Shown: positions 32,331 through 40,296 of the stretch, piece by piece | How positions within the stretch are numbered: the stretch's first letter is position 1 | How the letters are laid out: each line of letters opens with the position of its first letter | NCBI GenBank assembly: GCA_021413865.1 | Contig: JAIOPN010000048.1 | Location: 1-41,273, forward strand | From: Planctomycetota bacterium | GTDB taxonomy: Bacteria > Planctomycetota > Phycisphaerae > Phycisphaerales > Phycisphaeraceae | Direction of reading: 5' to 3' | Length of the DNA stretch: 41,273 nt | Notes under the pieces: model-generated | Told to the model about the DNA's origin: nothing | The model's input: only the letters and a program-made list of their open reading frames with translations | The model's database searches: none | Made by a program: the position numbers and the translations under genes

Positions 32331-33164
32331 ATGCAAACCATGCTGGGCCCAAGCCGCATCACGCGCGGCGCCGTGTTGGAGCCGTCGCGGCAGGCGGAGG
32401 TCCTGGAGCGTTTCTCGCGCGACGGCTACGCGATGCTGCCCGGCGTGCTAAGCGCGGACGAGGTGGCCTGCCTGCGCGAGATCGCGGACTACTACATCGA
32501 CACCCCCGGCGCGGGCGGGGACCGGGGCTACGCCGCACCGGTGTACACCGCAATGGTGCTGCGCTGCACGCAGTCGCTGCACCGGGCGTTCTGCGACATG
32601 CTGGTGCGCGAGCCGTTCCTGAGCCTGGCGGAGGCGGTCTGCGGGGCGAACGCGGGGTTCTGCGGGCAGAACGTGATCCGGTCGGACAAGGGGACGGCCG
32701 TGTCGAAGTGGCACATCGACGACATCCTGGAGTTCCCCCTGCCGCCGGAGGTGCCGCGGCACGACGCGCGGATCAAGATGCCGGTCTTCTGGTTCAGCTT
32801 CCAGATCGCGCTGTCGGACATCGACTCGGTGGAGAACGGGCCGACGCAACTGGTGCCGGGCAGCCACTACTCGGGGCGTGTGGTCCCGGAAGACACGGAG
32901 ATGCCTATCTTCGAGGGCAGAAAACCGATCCCGATCCTGTGCAAGGCGGGCGACGTTTACCTCTTCAACCACCAGCTCTGGCACCGCGGGATGATCAACC
33001 AATCCGACCGGCGGCGTTACCTGATGCAGAACCAGTACTGCAAGGCGTGGGGCGTCTATCGCTTCTCGGCCAAGGACGCGATCTGCAACATCCCCGCCGA
33101 AGACCTGCGCGGCGGGTCGGAGCGGATGCTCAAGCTCCTGCGGCGGGAAGACGTAAAATCTTGA
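32331..33164 (+). CDS. Phytanoyl-CoA dioxygenase (PhyH) family protein
   Basis: This 277-residue Fe(II)/2-oxoglutarate oxygenase has the facial triad: His128 and Asp130 (KWHIDD) and a distal His near 218 (LFNHQLWHRGMIN), with an Arg at 227-229 for 2-oxoglutarate. VPGSHYSG is the usual PhyH signature. The start at ATG 32331 follows GAAGGGAG; an upstream in-frame ATG at 32199 would run through the structured leader and is rejected. Planctomycetes carry many PhyH paralogues; the substrate is not predictable. Neighbours give no pathway. Confidence 0.88.
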   Translation: MQTMLGPSRITRGAVLEPSRQAEVLERFSRDGYAMLPGVLSADEVACLREIADYYIDTPGAGGDRGYAAPVYTAMVLRCTQSLHRAFCDMLVREPFLSLAEAVCGANAGFCGQNVIRSDKGTAVSKWHIDDILEFPLPPEVPRHDARIKMPVFWFSFQIALSDIDSVENGPTQLVPGSHYSGRVVPEDTEMPIFEGRKPIPILCKAGDVYLFNHQLWHRGMINQSDRRRYLMQNQYCKAWGVYRFSAKDAICNIPAEDLRGGSERMLKLLRREDVKS

Positions 33165-33298
33165 TGGAATCTTGATAAGACGTAAAAACCAGCGTTTCTG
33201 CAATGGTTATGGCTGATCGGTTCGCCGTGGAGGCGGGGTGATCCATGCGGATCACGCAATAACGAACCTCGCCGGGCGTTGAACGTACAAGTTTGAAC

Positions 33299-33342
33299 GA
33301 TCGTTGACTCGCCGCGTGTGCGACGACGCAACGATCTTTTTT
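33299..33342 (+). promoter_or_regulatory. Hairpin plus T-run directly before the ribosome binding site (attenuator-like)
   Basis: GATCGTTG (33299-33306) pairs with CAACGATC (33329-33336), with an inner TCGC/GCGA stem, followed immediately by TTTTTT (33337-33342) and AGGAG (33343-33347). It has the form of an intrinsic terminator that would end the transcript just before the 126-residue gene unless prevented. A second hairpin, GTGATCC (33238-33244) with GGATCAC (33249-33255), lies upstream. Confidence 0.5.
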
Positions 33343-33355
33343 AGGAGTTTCCTCC

Positions 33356-33736
33356 ATGAAGTGGTTCACGACATTGGCGGCTGTGTTGGCGATGGCTTTC
33401 CTGGCGACGAGCATGACGATGGCCAACGAGGGCAAGGAGCACGAGAAAGACAAGAAAGAGAAGCCCGCCGCCGCCGCCCACGGCACCCTCGTCAGCGCCT
33501 CCGACACCCAGATCGTTGTGAACAACAAGAAGGACGGCGACGTCACCGTCAAGATCGACGCAGCCACGACCATCAAGATCGACGGCAAGCCCGCCAAGGC
33601 CGCCGACCTCAAGCCCGGCATGAAGGTCACCGCCTCCGCGCTGGAGAACGGCGTCAGCAAGCACATCAACGCCTCCACCGAACACGAGCATGGCAAGGGC
33701 AAGGAGAAGGACAAGAGCACCGGCAAGCCCAGCTGA
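33356..33736 (+). CDS. Small exported protein, Lys/His-rich, unknown function
   Basis: The 126-residue product has a cleavable signal peptide (MKWFTTLAAVLAMAFLATSM, then TMANEG). The mature part has charged stretches at both ends (HEKDKKEK and HEHGKGKEKDKS) around a small beta domain: HGTLVSASDTQIVVNNKKDG, DVTVKIDAATTIKIDGK, then KPGMKVTASALENGV. That resembles DUF5666-type OB-like repeats. The start follows AGGAG (33343-33347). Terminators or attenuators flank both sides (33299-33342 and 33775-33800), so it is monocistronic. Confidence 0.75.
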   Translation: MKWFTTLAAVLAMAFLATSMTMANEGKEHEKDKKEKPAAAAHGTLVSASDTQIVVNNKKDGDVTVKIDAATTIKIDGKPAKAADLKPGMKVTASALENGVSKHINASTEHEHGKGKEKDKSTGKPS

Positions 33737-33774
33737 GCCGCTCGCTCGGTCCGTCTTGACGCATCGACCCCTCG

Positions 33775-33800
33775 GCCCCGCCAACCCGGCGGGGCTTTTT
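33775..33800 (+). terminator. Intrinsic terminator after the small exported protein
   Basis: GCCCCGCC (33775-33782) and GGCGGGGC (33788-33795) form an 8-bp perfect stem with a 5-base loop, followed by TTTTT. Confidence 0.85.
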
Positions 33801-33879
33801 CATGCGCGGCCATGCGCGGTCTTTCCGCCCCGGAGCGATCCGATGTAGAATGAAACCGCATTTCGCCTCGGAGTGTTCC

Positions 33880-35004
33880 ATGATGACCCCCGGTTCACGC
33901 ACGGTCGGCCTGCTCTGCATGTGGGCCACGGCCCTGGGCCTGACCGCCATCTCGACCGCCGCAGAGCACGAAATCCACATGGGCGCCGCGGTGGCGAAAC
34001 TCGCAGGCGTCGAGGCCGTCACCGAAAAGAACGGCGACGGCATCGACGAACAGTTCTGGCGCGTGGGCGAGAACTTCGAGGTCTATCTCTCGCCGGCCAT
34101 GCCCGAGGGCACGGTCAAGCGCGAGGAGGGCCGGCTGGTCATCGGCCTGGGCCTCAAGGCCGACCCGATCATCGATAACATCGCCCGGATCGTTTACGAG
34201 ACGCGTACGGCTAAGATGCCGTACAACGTCAACCTCACGCTGGCCATCTTCACCCACCCGGGCTCCGACCCCCAGCTCGGGGCCGACGACGGCAAGTGGT
34301 TTCAACGCCAGCTCCAGTCCGAGCCGCTCTACATCACGCACCTGGAGTCGCGCTTCACCCCCAACTTCTGGAGCACCTTCTCCACCGACGACCCCGAGTC
34401 ACCGCTGGGCTTCTACGACCCGCACCATGGCCCGGCGGGGTTCGGCAAGCCCCCCACCCTCGAATCCATCCAGCAAGCAACCTCCTATTCCCAGGTCTGG
34501 CAGGAGTGGTGGAAGGAGTGCGGTTCCAAGACCCCCGAGGACAGCTACCACTACGGCCCGATGAAGGTGCGCTACGTCGCGCTGACCACCGCCAGCGGCG
34601 GCAACTGGGCCAAGTTCAGGGGCGACCTGCGCCGCCTCACCCTGTCGATCCGCGGCGACGACACGATTTCGGTGATCTTTGACGCGGGGAAATCTCCGAC
34701 GATCGACGATGAAACGCCGCTCCTGGCCGCCGTGAGCCCTGCCAATCCGACCAGCACGACCGGCCCCGCCAAAACCGCGCCGCCTGCCGCCGCCACGCCG
34801 CAGAACCCGTTCCAGAAGGCGATCGCCGCGGTCATGCCCCCCGCCAAACCCGCCGCTCCCACACCGCAGGGCCTCGCCAGCGAGGACCTGCCCATCCTCG
34901 CGTTCGCCGGCATCGGGGTGGTGTTCGTGCTGATCGCCGGTTTGATACAGTGGTCGCGTTCGCGTCAGCCCGCTAAGAACGGCAAACGCGCACCCGCCAG
35001 ATAG
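33880..35004 (+). CDS. Exported protein with C-terminal membrane anchor, unknown
   Basis: This 374-residue protein has a signal peptide (residues about 1-27, ending TAAEHE) and a single C-terminal helix (about 340-362, LPILAFAGIGVVFVLIAGLI) followed by a basic tail, so it is anchored in the membrane with the bulk outside. Between residues about 28 and 290 is a mixed domain without a motif I recognise. A Pro/Ala/Thr-rich linker (about 275-335) joins it to the anchor. The start at 33880 is chosen for GGAG (33870-33873); an upstream ATG at 33850 is possible. It lies 39 bases before mscL but on a separate ribosome binding site. Confidence 0.65.
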   Translation: MMTPGSRTVGLLCMWATALGLTAISTAAEHEIHMGAAVAKLAGVEAVTEKNGDGIDEQFWRVGENFEVYLSPAMPEGTVKREEGRLVIGLGLKADPIIDNIARIVYETRTAKMPYNVNLTLAIFTHPGSDPQLGADDGKWFQRQLQSEPLYITHLESRFTPNFWSTFSTDDPESPLGFYDPHHGPAGFGKPPTLESIQQATSYSQVWQEWWKECGSKTPEDSYHYGPMKVRYVALTTASGGNWAKFRGDLRRLTLSIRGDDTISVIFDAGKSPTIDDETPLLAAVSPANPTSTTGPAKTAPPAAATPQNPFQKAIAAVMPPAKPAAPTPQGLASEDLPILAFAGIGVVFVLIAGLIQWSRSRQPAKNGKRAPAR

Positions 35005-35042
35005 AGTGACTTGGTTTTTTCTTTTTCTAAGGAGTGCAGCAG

Positions 35043-35417
35043 ATGGGACTAATCCAGGAATTCAAAGAGTTTGCCGTCAAGGGCAACGCATTGGACATGG
35101 CTGTCGGCATCATCCTCGGTGCCGCGTTCAACAAGGTCGTGACGTCGCTGGTTGGCGACATCATCATGCCGCCGATCGGCATGGCGATGGGCAAGGTGGA
35201 CTTCAAGGATCTTAGAGTCGTTATGCAGCCCGGCGTTGCCGTGGTCAAGGACGCCGCCGGCAACGTGACCACCCCCGAGGTCGCCGAGGTCGCGGTCCGC
35301 TACGGCGCGTTCATCAACGAGACGATCAACTTCCTCATCGTCGCCTTCAGCGTCTTCATGATCGTGAAGGTCATGAACAAGGTGATCAAGGCACGTGAGA
35401 TCGTGAAGGTGATCTAA
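35043..35417 (+). CDS. mscL: Large-conductance mechanosensitive channel
   Basis: MscL opens under membrane tension to release solutes in osmotic downshock; it is a homopentamer. The 124-residue protein has the conserved N-terminus (LIQEFKEFAVKGNALDMAVG), pore helix 1 (IILGAAFNKVVTSLVGDIIMPPIG), a loop, and helix 2 (FINFL, then IVAFSVFMIVKVMNKV). It is shorter than E. coli MscL (136), stopping right after helix 2 at EIVKVI, so the cytoplasmic C-terminal bundle is reduced. The start follows AAGGAG (35029-35034) and lies 38 bases after the previous stop. A clear terminator follows at 35475-35508. Confidence 0.95.
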   Translation: MGLIQEFKEFAVKGNALDMAVGIILGAAFNKVVTSLVGDIIMPPIGMAMGKVDFKDLRVVMQPGVAVVKDAAGNVTTPEVAEVAVRYGAFINETINFLIVAFSVFMIVKVMNKVIKAREIVKVI

Positions 35418-35474
35418 GCCCGGGGCGGGGCGATACAACCCTCCGCTGGATGCCGCTGGAAAACCGCCACCACG

Positions 35475-35508
35475 CCGGGCCTTCGATGCGCCGAAGGCCC
35501 GGTTTTTT
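35475..35508 (+). terminator. Intrinsic terminator after mscL
   Basis: CCGGGCCTTCG (35475-35485) and CGAAGGCCCGG (35492-35502) make an 11-bp perfect stem, followed by TTTTTT. Confidence 0.9.
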
Positions 35509-35628
35509 ATTACCCCCCCCGGGGTGCTTCCCCGCCTGCCCCGGATTCCACACCTTCCTTGACCCCCCTGCGCACCGGCCCGTAACATGGTGGGTTACGT
35601 TCACGCGACGAACCATGAAAGCGCAGCC

Positions 35629-37032
35629 ATGTTCGACCTTAAAGCCCTGATCGCTGAGAACGAAGGCAAGTCCCTCGACCTCGCCGAACAGTACGTCAAC
35701 CCCGCCTTCGCCAAGGTGCTCCGCATCCTCGGGTTCGACGTGAACTACGTCCGCGGCCAGGGGCAGTACCTCTGGGACGACAAGGGCAACCGCTACATCG
35801 ACTGCCTGGGCGGGTTCGGCGTCTTCGCCTGCGGCCGAAACCACCCGGTCATCCGCAAGGCGATCCAGGACGCCATGGACCTGGACCTGCCCAATCTCGT
35901 GAAGATGGGCCCCTACAAGCTCTCGGGCCTGCTGGCGCGGGAACTCATCAAGATCGCCCCGCCGGGGCTGGAGATGGTCTATTTCACCAACTGCGGCGCC
36001 GCGGGCGTCGAGACGGCCATGAAATATGCCCGCGCCGCCACCGGACGCAACCGCATCCTCTTCTGCAAGAAGGGCTACCACGGCCTGACGCTCGGGGCGC
36101 TCTCCATCAACGGCGGCGACGAGTTCCGCAGCGGCTTCGGTGACCTCATGCCCGCCACGATGGTCCCCTTCAACGACTTGGCCGCCCTCGAAGCCGAGCT
36201 GAGCAAGGGCGACGTCGCCGGCTTCATCGTCGAGCCCATCCAGGGCAAGGGCGTCGTCATCCCCTCCGACGACTACCTCCCCGCCGCGCTGAAACTCTGC
36301 CGGAAGCACGGCACGATCTTCGTCGCCGACGAGGTGCAGACCGGCTACGGCCGGACGGGCAAGATGTTCGCCTGCGAGCACTGGGGCATCGAGCCGGACA
36401 TCCTCATCACCTCCAAGGCGCTCTCGGGCGGTTACGTGCCGGTCGGCGCGGTGCTCTCGCGCCGGGCCGTGCATGAAAAGGTCTTCTCCAGCCTCGACCG
36501 CTGCATGGTCCACTCCAACACGTTCGGCCAGAACGACCTGGCGATGGCGGCGGGCCTGGTGACGCTGCACGTGCTCAAGGAAGAAGAGATCGTCGAGAAC
36601 TCCGCCGCGATGGGCAGTCTTATGATCGAGAAGCTCACGCCGCTGATCGAGAAATACGAGCTGGTCAAGGACGTGCGCGGCAAGGGGCTGATGGTCGCCG
36701 TCGAGTTCGGCGCCCCGCGCAGCATGCTGCTCAAGGCGCAATGGGCCCTGCTGCACAAGCTCGATTCGAGCCTCTTCCCCCAGGCGATCCTCATGCCGCT
36801 GCTCAAGGACCACCACATCCTGGCGCAGGTCGCGGGCCACCACCAGGACGTGGTCAAGATGATCCCGCCGCTGGTGCTCAACGCCGGCGACGTGCAGGCG
36901 ATCGCCGACGCGTTCGACACGGTGATCGCCTCGTGCAGCCGGATGTCCGGCCCGATGTGGGAGGTCGGCAAGCGGTTGGGCTCGCAGTTCCTCAAGCGCA
37001 ACAAGGCCGAGGAACCCGCCCCCGTCGCCTGA
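35629..37032 (+). CDS. Class III aminotransferase (PLP-dependent)
   Basis: This 467-residue fold-type I enzyme has the PLP lysine in ITSKALSGGYVPVGA, VADEVQTGYGRTGKMF for the phosphate/ring Asp, and TNCGAAGVETAMKYARAATGR. The overall order matches class III (ornithine/putrescine/GABA type) transaminases; the long N-terminal YIDCLGGFGVFACGRNHP resembles putrescine aminotransferase-like members. An in-frame ATG at 35587 would add 14 residues that do not look conserved, so 35629 (MFDLKALI) is used. It lies 39 bases before the ceramidase-like gene on the same strand. The amino donor is unknown. Confidence 0.88.
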   Translation: MFDLKALIAENEGKSLDLAEQYVNPAFAKVLRILGFDVNYVRGQGQYLWDDKGNRYIDCLGGFGVFACGRNHPVIRKAIQDAMDLDLPNLVKMGPYKLSGLLARELIKIAPPGLEMVYFTNCGAAGVETAMKYARAATGRNRILFCKKGYHGLTLGALSINGGDEFRSGFGDLMPATMVPFNDLAALEAELSKGDVAGFIVEPIQGKGVVIPSDDYLPAALKLCRKHGTIFVADEVQTGYGRTGKMFACEHWGIEPDILITSKALSGGYVPVGAVLSRRAVHEKVFSSLDRCMVHSNTFGQNDLAMAAGLVTLHVLKEEEIVENSAAMGSLMIEKLTPLIEKYELVKDVRGKGLMVAVEFGAPRSMLLKAQWALLHKLDSSLFPQAILMPLLKDHHILAQVAGHHQDVVKMIPPLVLNAGDVQAIADAFDTVIASCSRMSGPMWEVGKRLGSQFLKRNKAEEPAPVA

Positions 37033-37071
37033 TGCCGCCGCCTTCCCCACTCACTGCGCCCGCGCCCCCAT

Positions 37072-38385
37072 ATGTACGCCGCATTCGCCAAAGCCAACAT
37101 CACGCCCCCCATCGGCTGCCGCATGGTCGGCTACGCCACGCGCGACGCCGCCGGCCCCGCCAAGACAATCCACGACGACCTCTTCGTCTCCGCCCTCTGG
37201 ATGGACCACGGCGGGGAGAAGGCGCTGATCCTCGCCTACGACCTCTGCCTCTTCGACCGCGCGGCGGTGGCGGAGTTCAAGGCGCGGGTGCAGAAAGAAC
37301 TCGGGCTCCAGCCGCGGCAGGTGCTGATGAACACCTCGCACACGCACTCGGGGCCCAACACCTGTCGCTGGACCGTCGGCGCTTTTATCCACCCGCCCGA
37401 CCCGGCGTACATGGCCAAGGTGCTCGACGCCACGATCGACGCAGCCCGCCGCGCCCGTGACGCCGCCAAGCCCGTCCTCATGTACGCCGGCTGGACGACG
37501 ACCAAGCTCCCCGTCTCGCGCCGCAAGATCGACGCCCAGGGCAAGGCGCAGTGGGCACCAGCCCCCGACGTGCCCGTGCTGAATTCGGCGCCCTTCCTGC
37601 TGATGCGGGAATCGCCCAACGCCGACGGCAAGCCGATCTGCCTCCTCTACAGCGTCTCGTGCCATCCCTCCACCATCAACGGGCACGCCATCTCGGCGGA
37701 CTATCCGGGTGTCGCCAATCGCGTGCTCGACGAGGCGCTGGGCGCGAGCTGCGCGATGTTCCTCCAGGGCTGCGCCGGGGACACGAAGGCGAGTGTCATC
37801 GCCGACGCCGACGGCGGGGCCTCCTGGCGTTACGGCGACTGGGAGGACGTCGAGCGGGCCGGCCGAATGGTTGCCGACAATGTGCTTGCCGCCATGAAAC
37901 AGGGCACGACGCAGGTCGCCCCCAGCGTGGCGGCCGCGATCGAGGATGTGCAACTGCCGCTGGCTCAACCGCCGTCGCGCGCCGAGTTGGCGGCCATCGC
38001 CAGCAAACGCGAGCACCCGAGCATGCACCTCTGGGCGCAATCTCAGGTGGACCTGCTCGACAAGGGCCAGCCACTGGCGACGCACGCCCCCGTCGTCGTG
38101 CAGGCGATCCGCATCAGCAAGGGGGTGCGGATCATCGCCATCGAGGGCGAACCCGTGGCCGGCATCGGCCGCCGTGTCGAACAGCAATTCCAACAGGGCA
38201 TCACCTTCCCGCTGGGCTACAGCAACGGCCAGGGGCTTTACATCCCCACCGAGGCCATGCTCCCCGAGGGGGGCTACGAGGTGGAGAGCGCGTGGGAGTA
38301 CGGCTTCCCCGCCCCGCTGGCGGTGGGTTTCGAGTCCGCGCTATTCACAGCCATCGATCGTTTCAAAGCCGTCGGCGTGGTGTGA
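37072..38385 (+). CDS. Neutral/alkaline ceramidase-like protein
   Basis: This 437-residue protein matches the N-terminal domain of neutral ceramidases: NITPPIGCRMVGYA at the start, NTSHTHSGP (metal-binding His pair), VSCHPSTINGHAISADYPGVA (another His). In place of the serine-containing motif expected near the active site there is LQGCAGDTK, a glycine at the serine position. No signal peptide is seen, and the usual C-terminal domain is absent. This matches the many planctomycete ceramidase-like proteins that may act on other substrates. The start ATG 37072 has no strong ribosome binding site; it may be coupled to the upstream aminotransferase. Confidence 0.8.
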   Translation: MYAAFAKANITPPIGCRMVGYATRDAAGPAKTIHDDLFVSALWMDHGGEKALILAYDLCLFDRAAVAEFKARVQKELGLQPRQVLMNTSHTHSGPNTCRWTVGAFIHPPDPAYMAKVLDATIDAARRARDAAKPVLMYAGWTTTKLPVSRRKIDAQGKAQWAPAPDVPVLNSAPFLLMRESPNADGKPICLLYSVSCHPSTINGHAISADYPGVANRVLDEALGASCAMFLQGCAGDTKASVIADADGGASWRYGDWEDVERAGRMVADNVLAAMKQGTTQVAPSVAAAIEDVQLPLAQPPSRAELAAIASKREHPSMHLWAQSQVDLLDKGQPLATHAPVVVQAIRISKGVRIIAIEGEPVAGIGRRVEQQFQQGITFPLGYSNGQGLYIPTEAMLPEGGYEVESAWEYGFPAPLAVGFESALFTAIDRFKAVGVV

Positions 38386-38429
38386 TGCGGTCGCAATCCA
38401 CGGCCAAGCCGCCAATCTTCCATTCTGTA

Positions 38430-38457
38430 TTGCCTTCGCGACCGGCCGTCCTAGGAT
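38430..38457 (+). promoter_or_regulatory. Candidate promoter of the 38.5-kb small transcript
   Basis: TTGCCT (38430-38435) and TAGGAT (38452-38457) are spaced by 16 bases. Transcription would start near 38464. It is followed by a terminator at 38531-38578 without an ORF between. Confidence 0.4.
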
Positions 38458-38463
38458 TAGACG

Positions 38464-38579
38464 CAACCTGAAATTTTGGATGACTGGGTGAAGGGTAGAT
38501 CGGCGGTGCCGGGAGACCCGTTGACTGGTAAGCCAACTCGGTACGGCACTTTGGGGGCCGTAGCGAGTTGGCTTTTTTA
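38464..38579 (+). ncRNA. Candidate small RNA or attenuated leader
   Basis: This stretch of about 115 bases lies between a plausible promoter and a strong intrinsic terminator, with no convincing ORF. The terminator arm AGCCAACTCG is followed by an inner TACGGC/GCCGTA stem. It matches no riboswitch consensus I know. Downstream (38630) is an 86-residue gene, so this may be a leader with terminator control rather than a free RNA. Confidence 0.4.
38531..38578 (+). terminator. Intrinsic terminator with nested stem
   Basis: AGCCAACTCG (38531-38540) pairs with CGAGTTGGCT (38564-38573), and inside TACGGC (38542-38547) pairs with GCCGTA (38557-38562). The T-run TTTTTT (38573-38578) follows the stem. 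It is among the clearest terminators in the window. Confidence 0.9.
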
Positions 38580-38629
38580 TTGGGCGACCGCGGCGGCGAC
38601 GCCTGCATTCCTGAATGGGAGGACACCAC

Positions 38630-38890
38630 ATGACACGGCAGCAACCCGACGATACTTCACTGGACACCGCAATCACCGACCGCACCAGGCGACGGAAGGC
38701 GGCAAAGCCTCCCGTCGAGAAGACCACGGTTCCACCCAAGCAAGTCGGCCCGACCGGTCCAACCGAGGGATACCCCGACGAACAGCCCGGCAGTCCCTCG
38801 CATGAAGCGCCGACGAACAAGACGGTTCCCCCGCCTACCCGCGTGGAGCCGAAGGAACACCCAGGGGGCAAGACTCCGGATGATCAATAA
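38630..38890 (+). CDS. Small intrinsically disordered protein, unknown
   Basis: The 86-residue product (MTRQQPDDTSLDTAITDRT, then an RRRK patch) is hydrophilic and rich in Pro, Thr, Lys, Asp and Glu, with no predicted helix or domain, and ends GGKTPDDQ. The ATG at 38630 follows GGGAGGA (38617-38623), a strong ribosome binding site at good spacing, which is the main argument that it is a gene. It lies 52 bases after the terminator at 38578. Confidence 0.5.
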   Translation: MTRQQPDDTSLDTAITDRTRRRKAAKPPVEKTTVPPKQVGPTGPTEGYPDEQPGSPSHEAPTNKTVPPPTRVEPKEHPGGKTPDDQ

Positions 38891-38976
38891 CAGAAGCCAT
38901 CGACAGCGAACTACGGCGGGCTGAGAGCGGCGATGTTGTCTGGTCATCCGCGGCGTCTTTTGCCGATAGATCGGTG

Positions 38977-40296
38977 ATGCGGTCCCCAATCCAAAAGTCC
39001 GGCGTCGTCATCCTGCGCGCATTGGCTCTCCTCGCGTTGGCCGGGGCCGTCATGCTGCTCACCGGCTGCCCGCCGAAAACGCCCCCGGCCGCCGTGATCG
39101 AAAAGCCCACGCTCGGGCCGCCCGTTACGGCCGTCCGCAACGACCCGACCCTGCGTATCCGTATCGCCATCGACGCCAACACCACGCGCATCCACGCCTC
39201 CTCCGGCCTCCGCATCGGCCCGGTCGGCCAAACCGCCGCCGCACGCGAGTACCACGCCCCCGTCGTCGTCATGCGGCGCGGCGGCTCCTTCGTCATCCAG
39301 TCCAATGCCGGCGCTGTTGCCTGGAACCTGCCCGTGCTCCACTGCGAATCCCTCTCGGGTGACGGCCTCTCCATCGACGACGCGCAATACCCCGGCCGCG
39401 TGACCATGCACGCCACCGACGTGCTGCCCGCGCAGGCCGTGGGCCGGTTCGACGTCGTGGTCCAGGCGCACATGGAGGAATACCTGCCCGGCGTGCTGGA
39501 CCGCGAGCTTTACCGCACCTGGGGCCTTACCACCTTCAAGGCGCAGGCGGTGGCGGCGCGGTCGTACGCTCTTTACTGCTGCGAGAAAAACCGCGCCAAG
39601 CACTACGACCTGGACTCCACGACGGCGGGACAGATGTACGTCGGCACCGTCTCCAACCCCAACGCGCAGACGGCCGTGGACGCGACGCGCGGGATGGTGC
39701 TGACGTGGGACGGCCGCGTGCTGCCGGCGTACTACTCCAGCACCGCGGGCGACGCGGGGCAGGACGCCGCCATCGCATTCCCCGACGCGGTTGACGTTCC
39801 CCCGCTGCGCGGCCGATACCAGGGCGGCTGGGAGGCGGGCACGCGCTACTACCGCTGGGGACCGATTGTTCGCAGCCGCCGCGAGATCGCGCGGCGGATC
39901 GCCGTGTGGGGGGCCTCCAACAAGCACGCGGTGGCGTCGCTGCGTGATATCGGCTCGATCACGATCTCGTCGCGCAACAGCGTCGGCAGGCCCGCGGGGT
40001 TCATCGTGACCGACACCTCCGGCCGTGCGTATCAGATGCGTCCCGAGCACTTCCGTTTCGCCTGCAACCAGGACGCGCCGGGCCTCCCCGCCCTGCGCGA
40101 GAACCAGATCATCCGCAGCAGCTTCGTCACCCCGCGCGTCAGCGGCGCGACCGTCACCTTCACCGACGGCCGGGGCTACGGCCACGGCGTGGGCATGTCG
40201 CAGTTCGGCGCGGAGGCGATGTCGCAGAAGGGCTTCGAGTACCCCGCCATCCTCGGGTTCTACTACCCGGGGGCGAAGATCGAACGGTTGTATTAG
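38977..40296 (+). CDS. SpoIID/LytB domain lipoprotein
   Basis: This protein of about 439 residues has a lipoprotein signal (lipobox LTGC, Cys near residue 31), a variable N-terminal part and the SpoIID domain: YLPGVLDRELYRTWGL, FKAQAVAARSYALYC and the terminal GRGYGHGVGMSQFGAEAM. SpoIID of endospore formers cuts glycan strands stripped of side peptides; non-sporulating bacteria carry homologues thought to act in cell-wall remodelling or division. ATG 38977 is used; the adjacent GTG at 38974 is an alternative. It is convergent with the FkbM gene, and the stop codons overlap (TAG 40294-40296 against 40293-40295). Confidence 0.87.
   Translation: MRSPIQKSGVVILRALALLALAGAVMLLTGCPPKTPPAAVIEKPTLGPPVTAVRNDPTLRIRIAIDANTTRIHASSGLRIGPVGQTAAAREYHAPVVVMRRGGSFVIQSNAGAVAWNLPVLHCESLSGDGLSIDDAQYPGRVTMHATDVLPAQAVGRFDVVVQAHMEEYLPGVLDRELYRTWGLTTFKAQAVAARSYALYCCEKNRAKHYDLDSTTAGQMYVGTVSNPNAQTAVDATRGMVLTWDGRVLPAYYSSTAGDAGQDAAIAFPDAVDVPPLRGRYQGGWEAGTRYYRWGPIVRSRREIARRIAVWGASNKHAVASLRDIGSITISSRNSVGRPAGFIVTDTSGRAYQMRPEHFRFACNQDAPGLPALRENQIIRSSFVTPRVSGATVTFTDGRGYGHGVGMSQFGAEAMSQKGFEYPAILGFYYPGAKIERLY

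Noticed and set aside
35386-37050. 554-residue minus-strand frame opposite the aminotransferase
   Set aside because: Antisense shadow: composition rich in His/Arg/Asp/Val without domains, while the plus frame is a clear class III aminotransferase.
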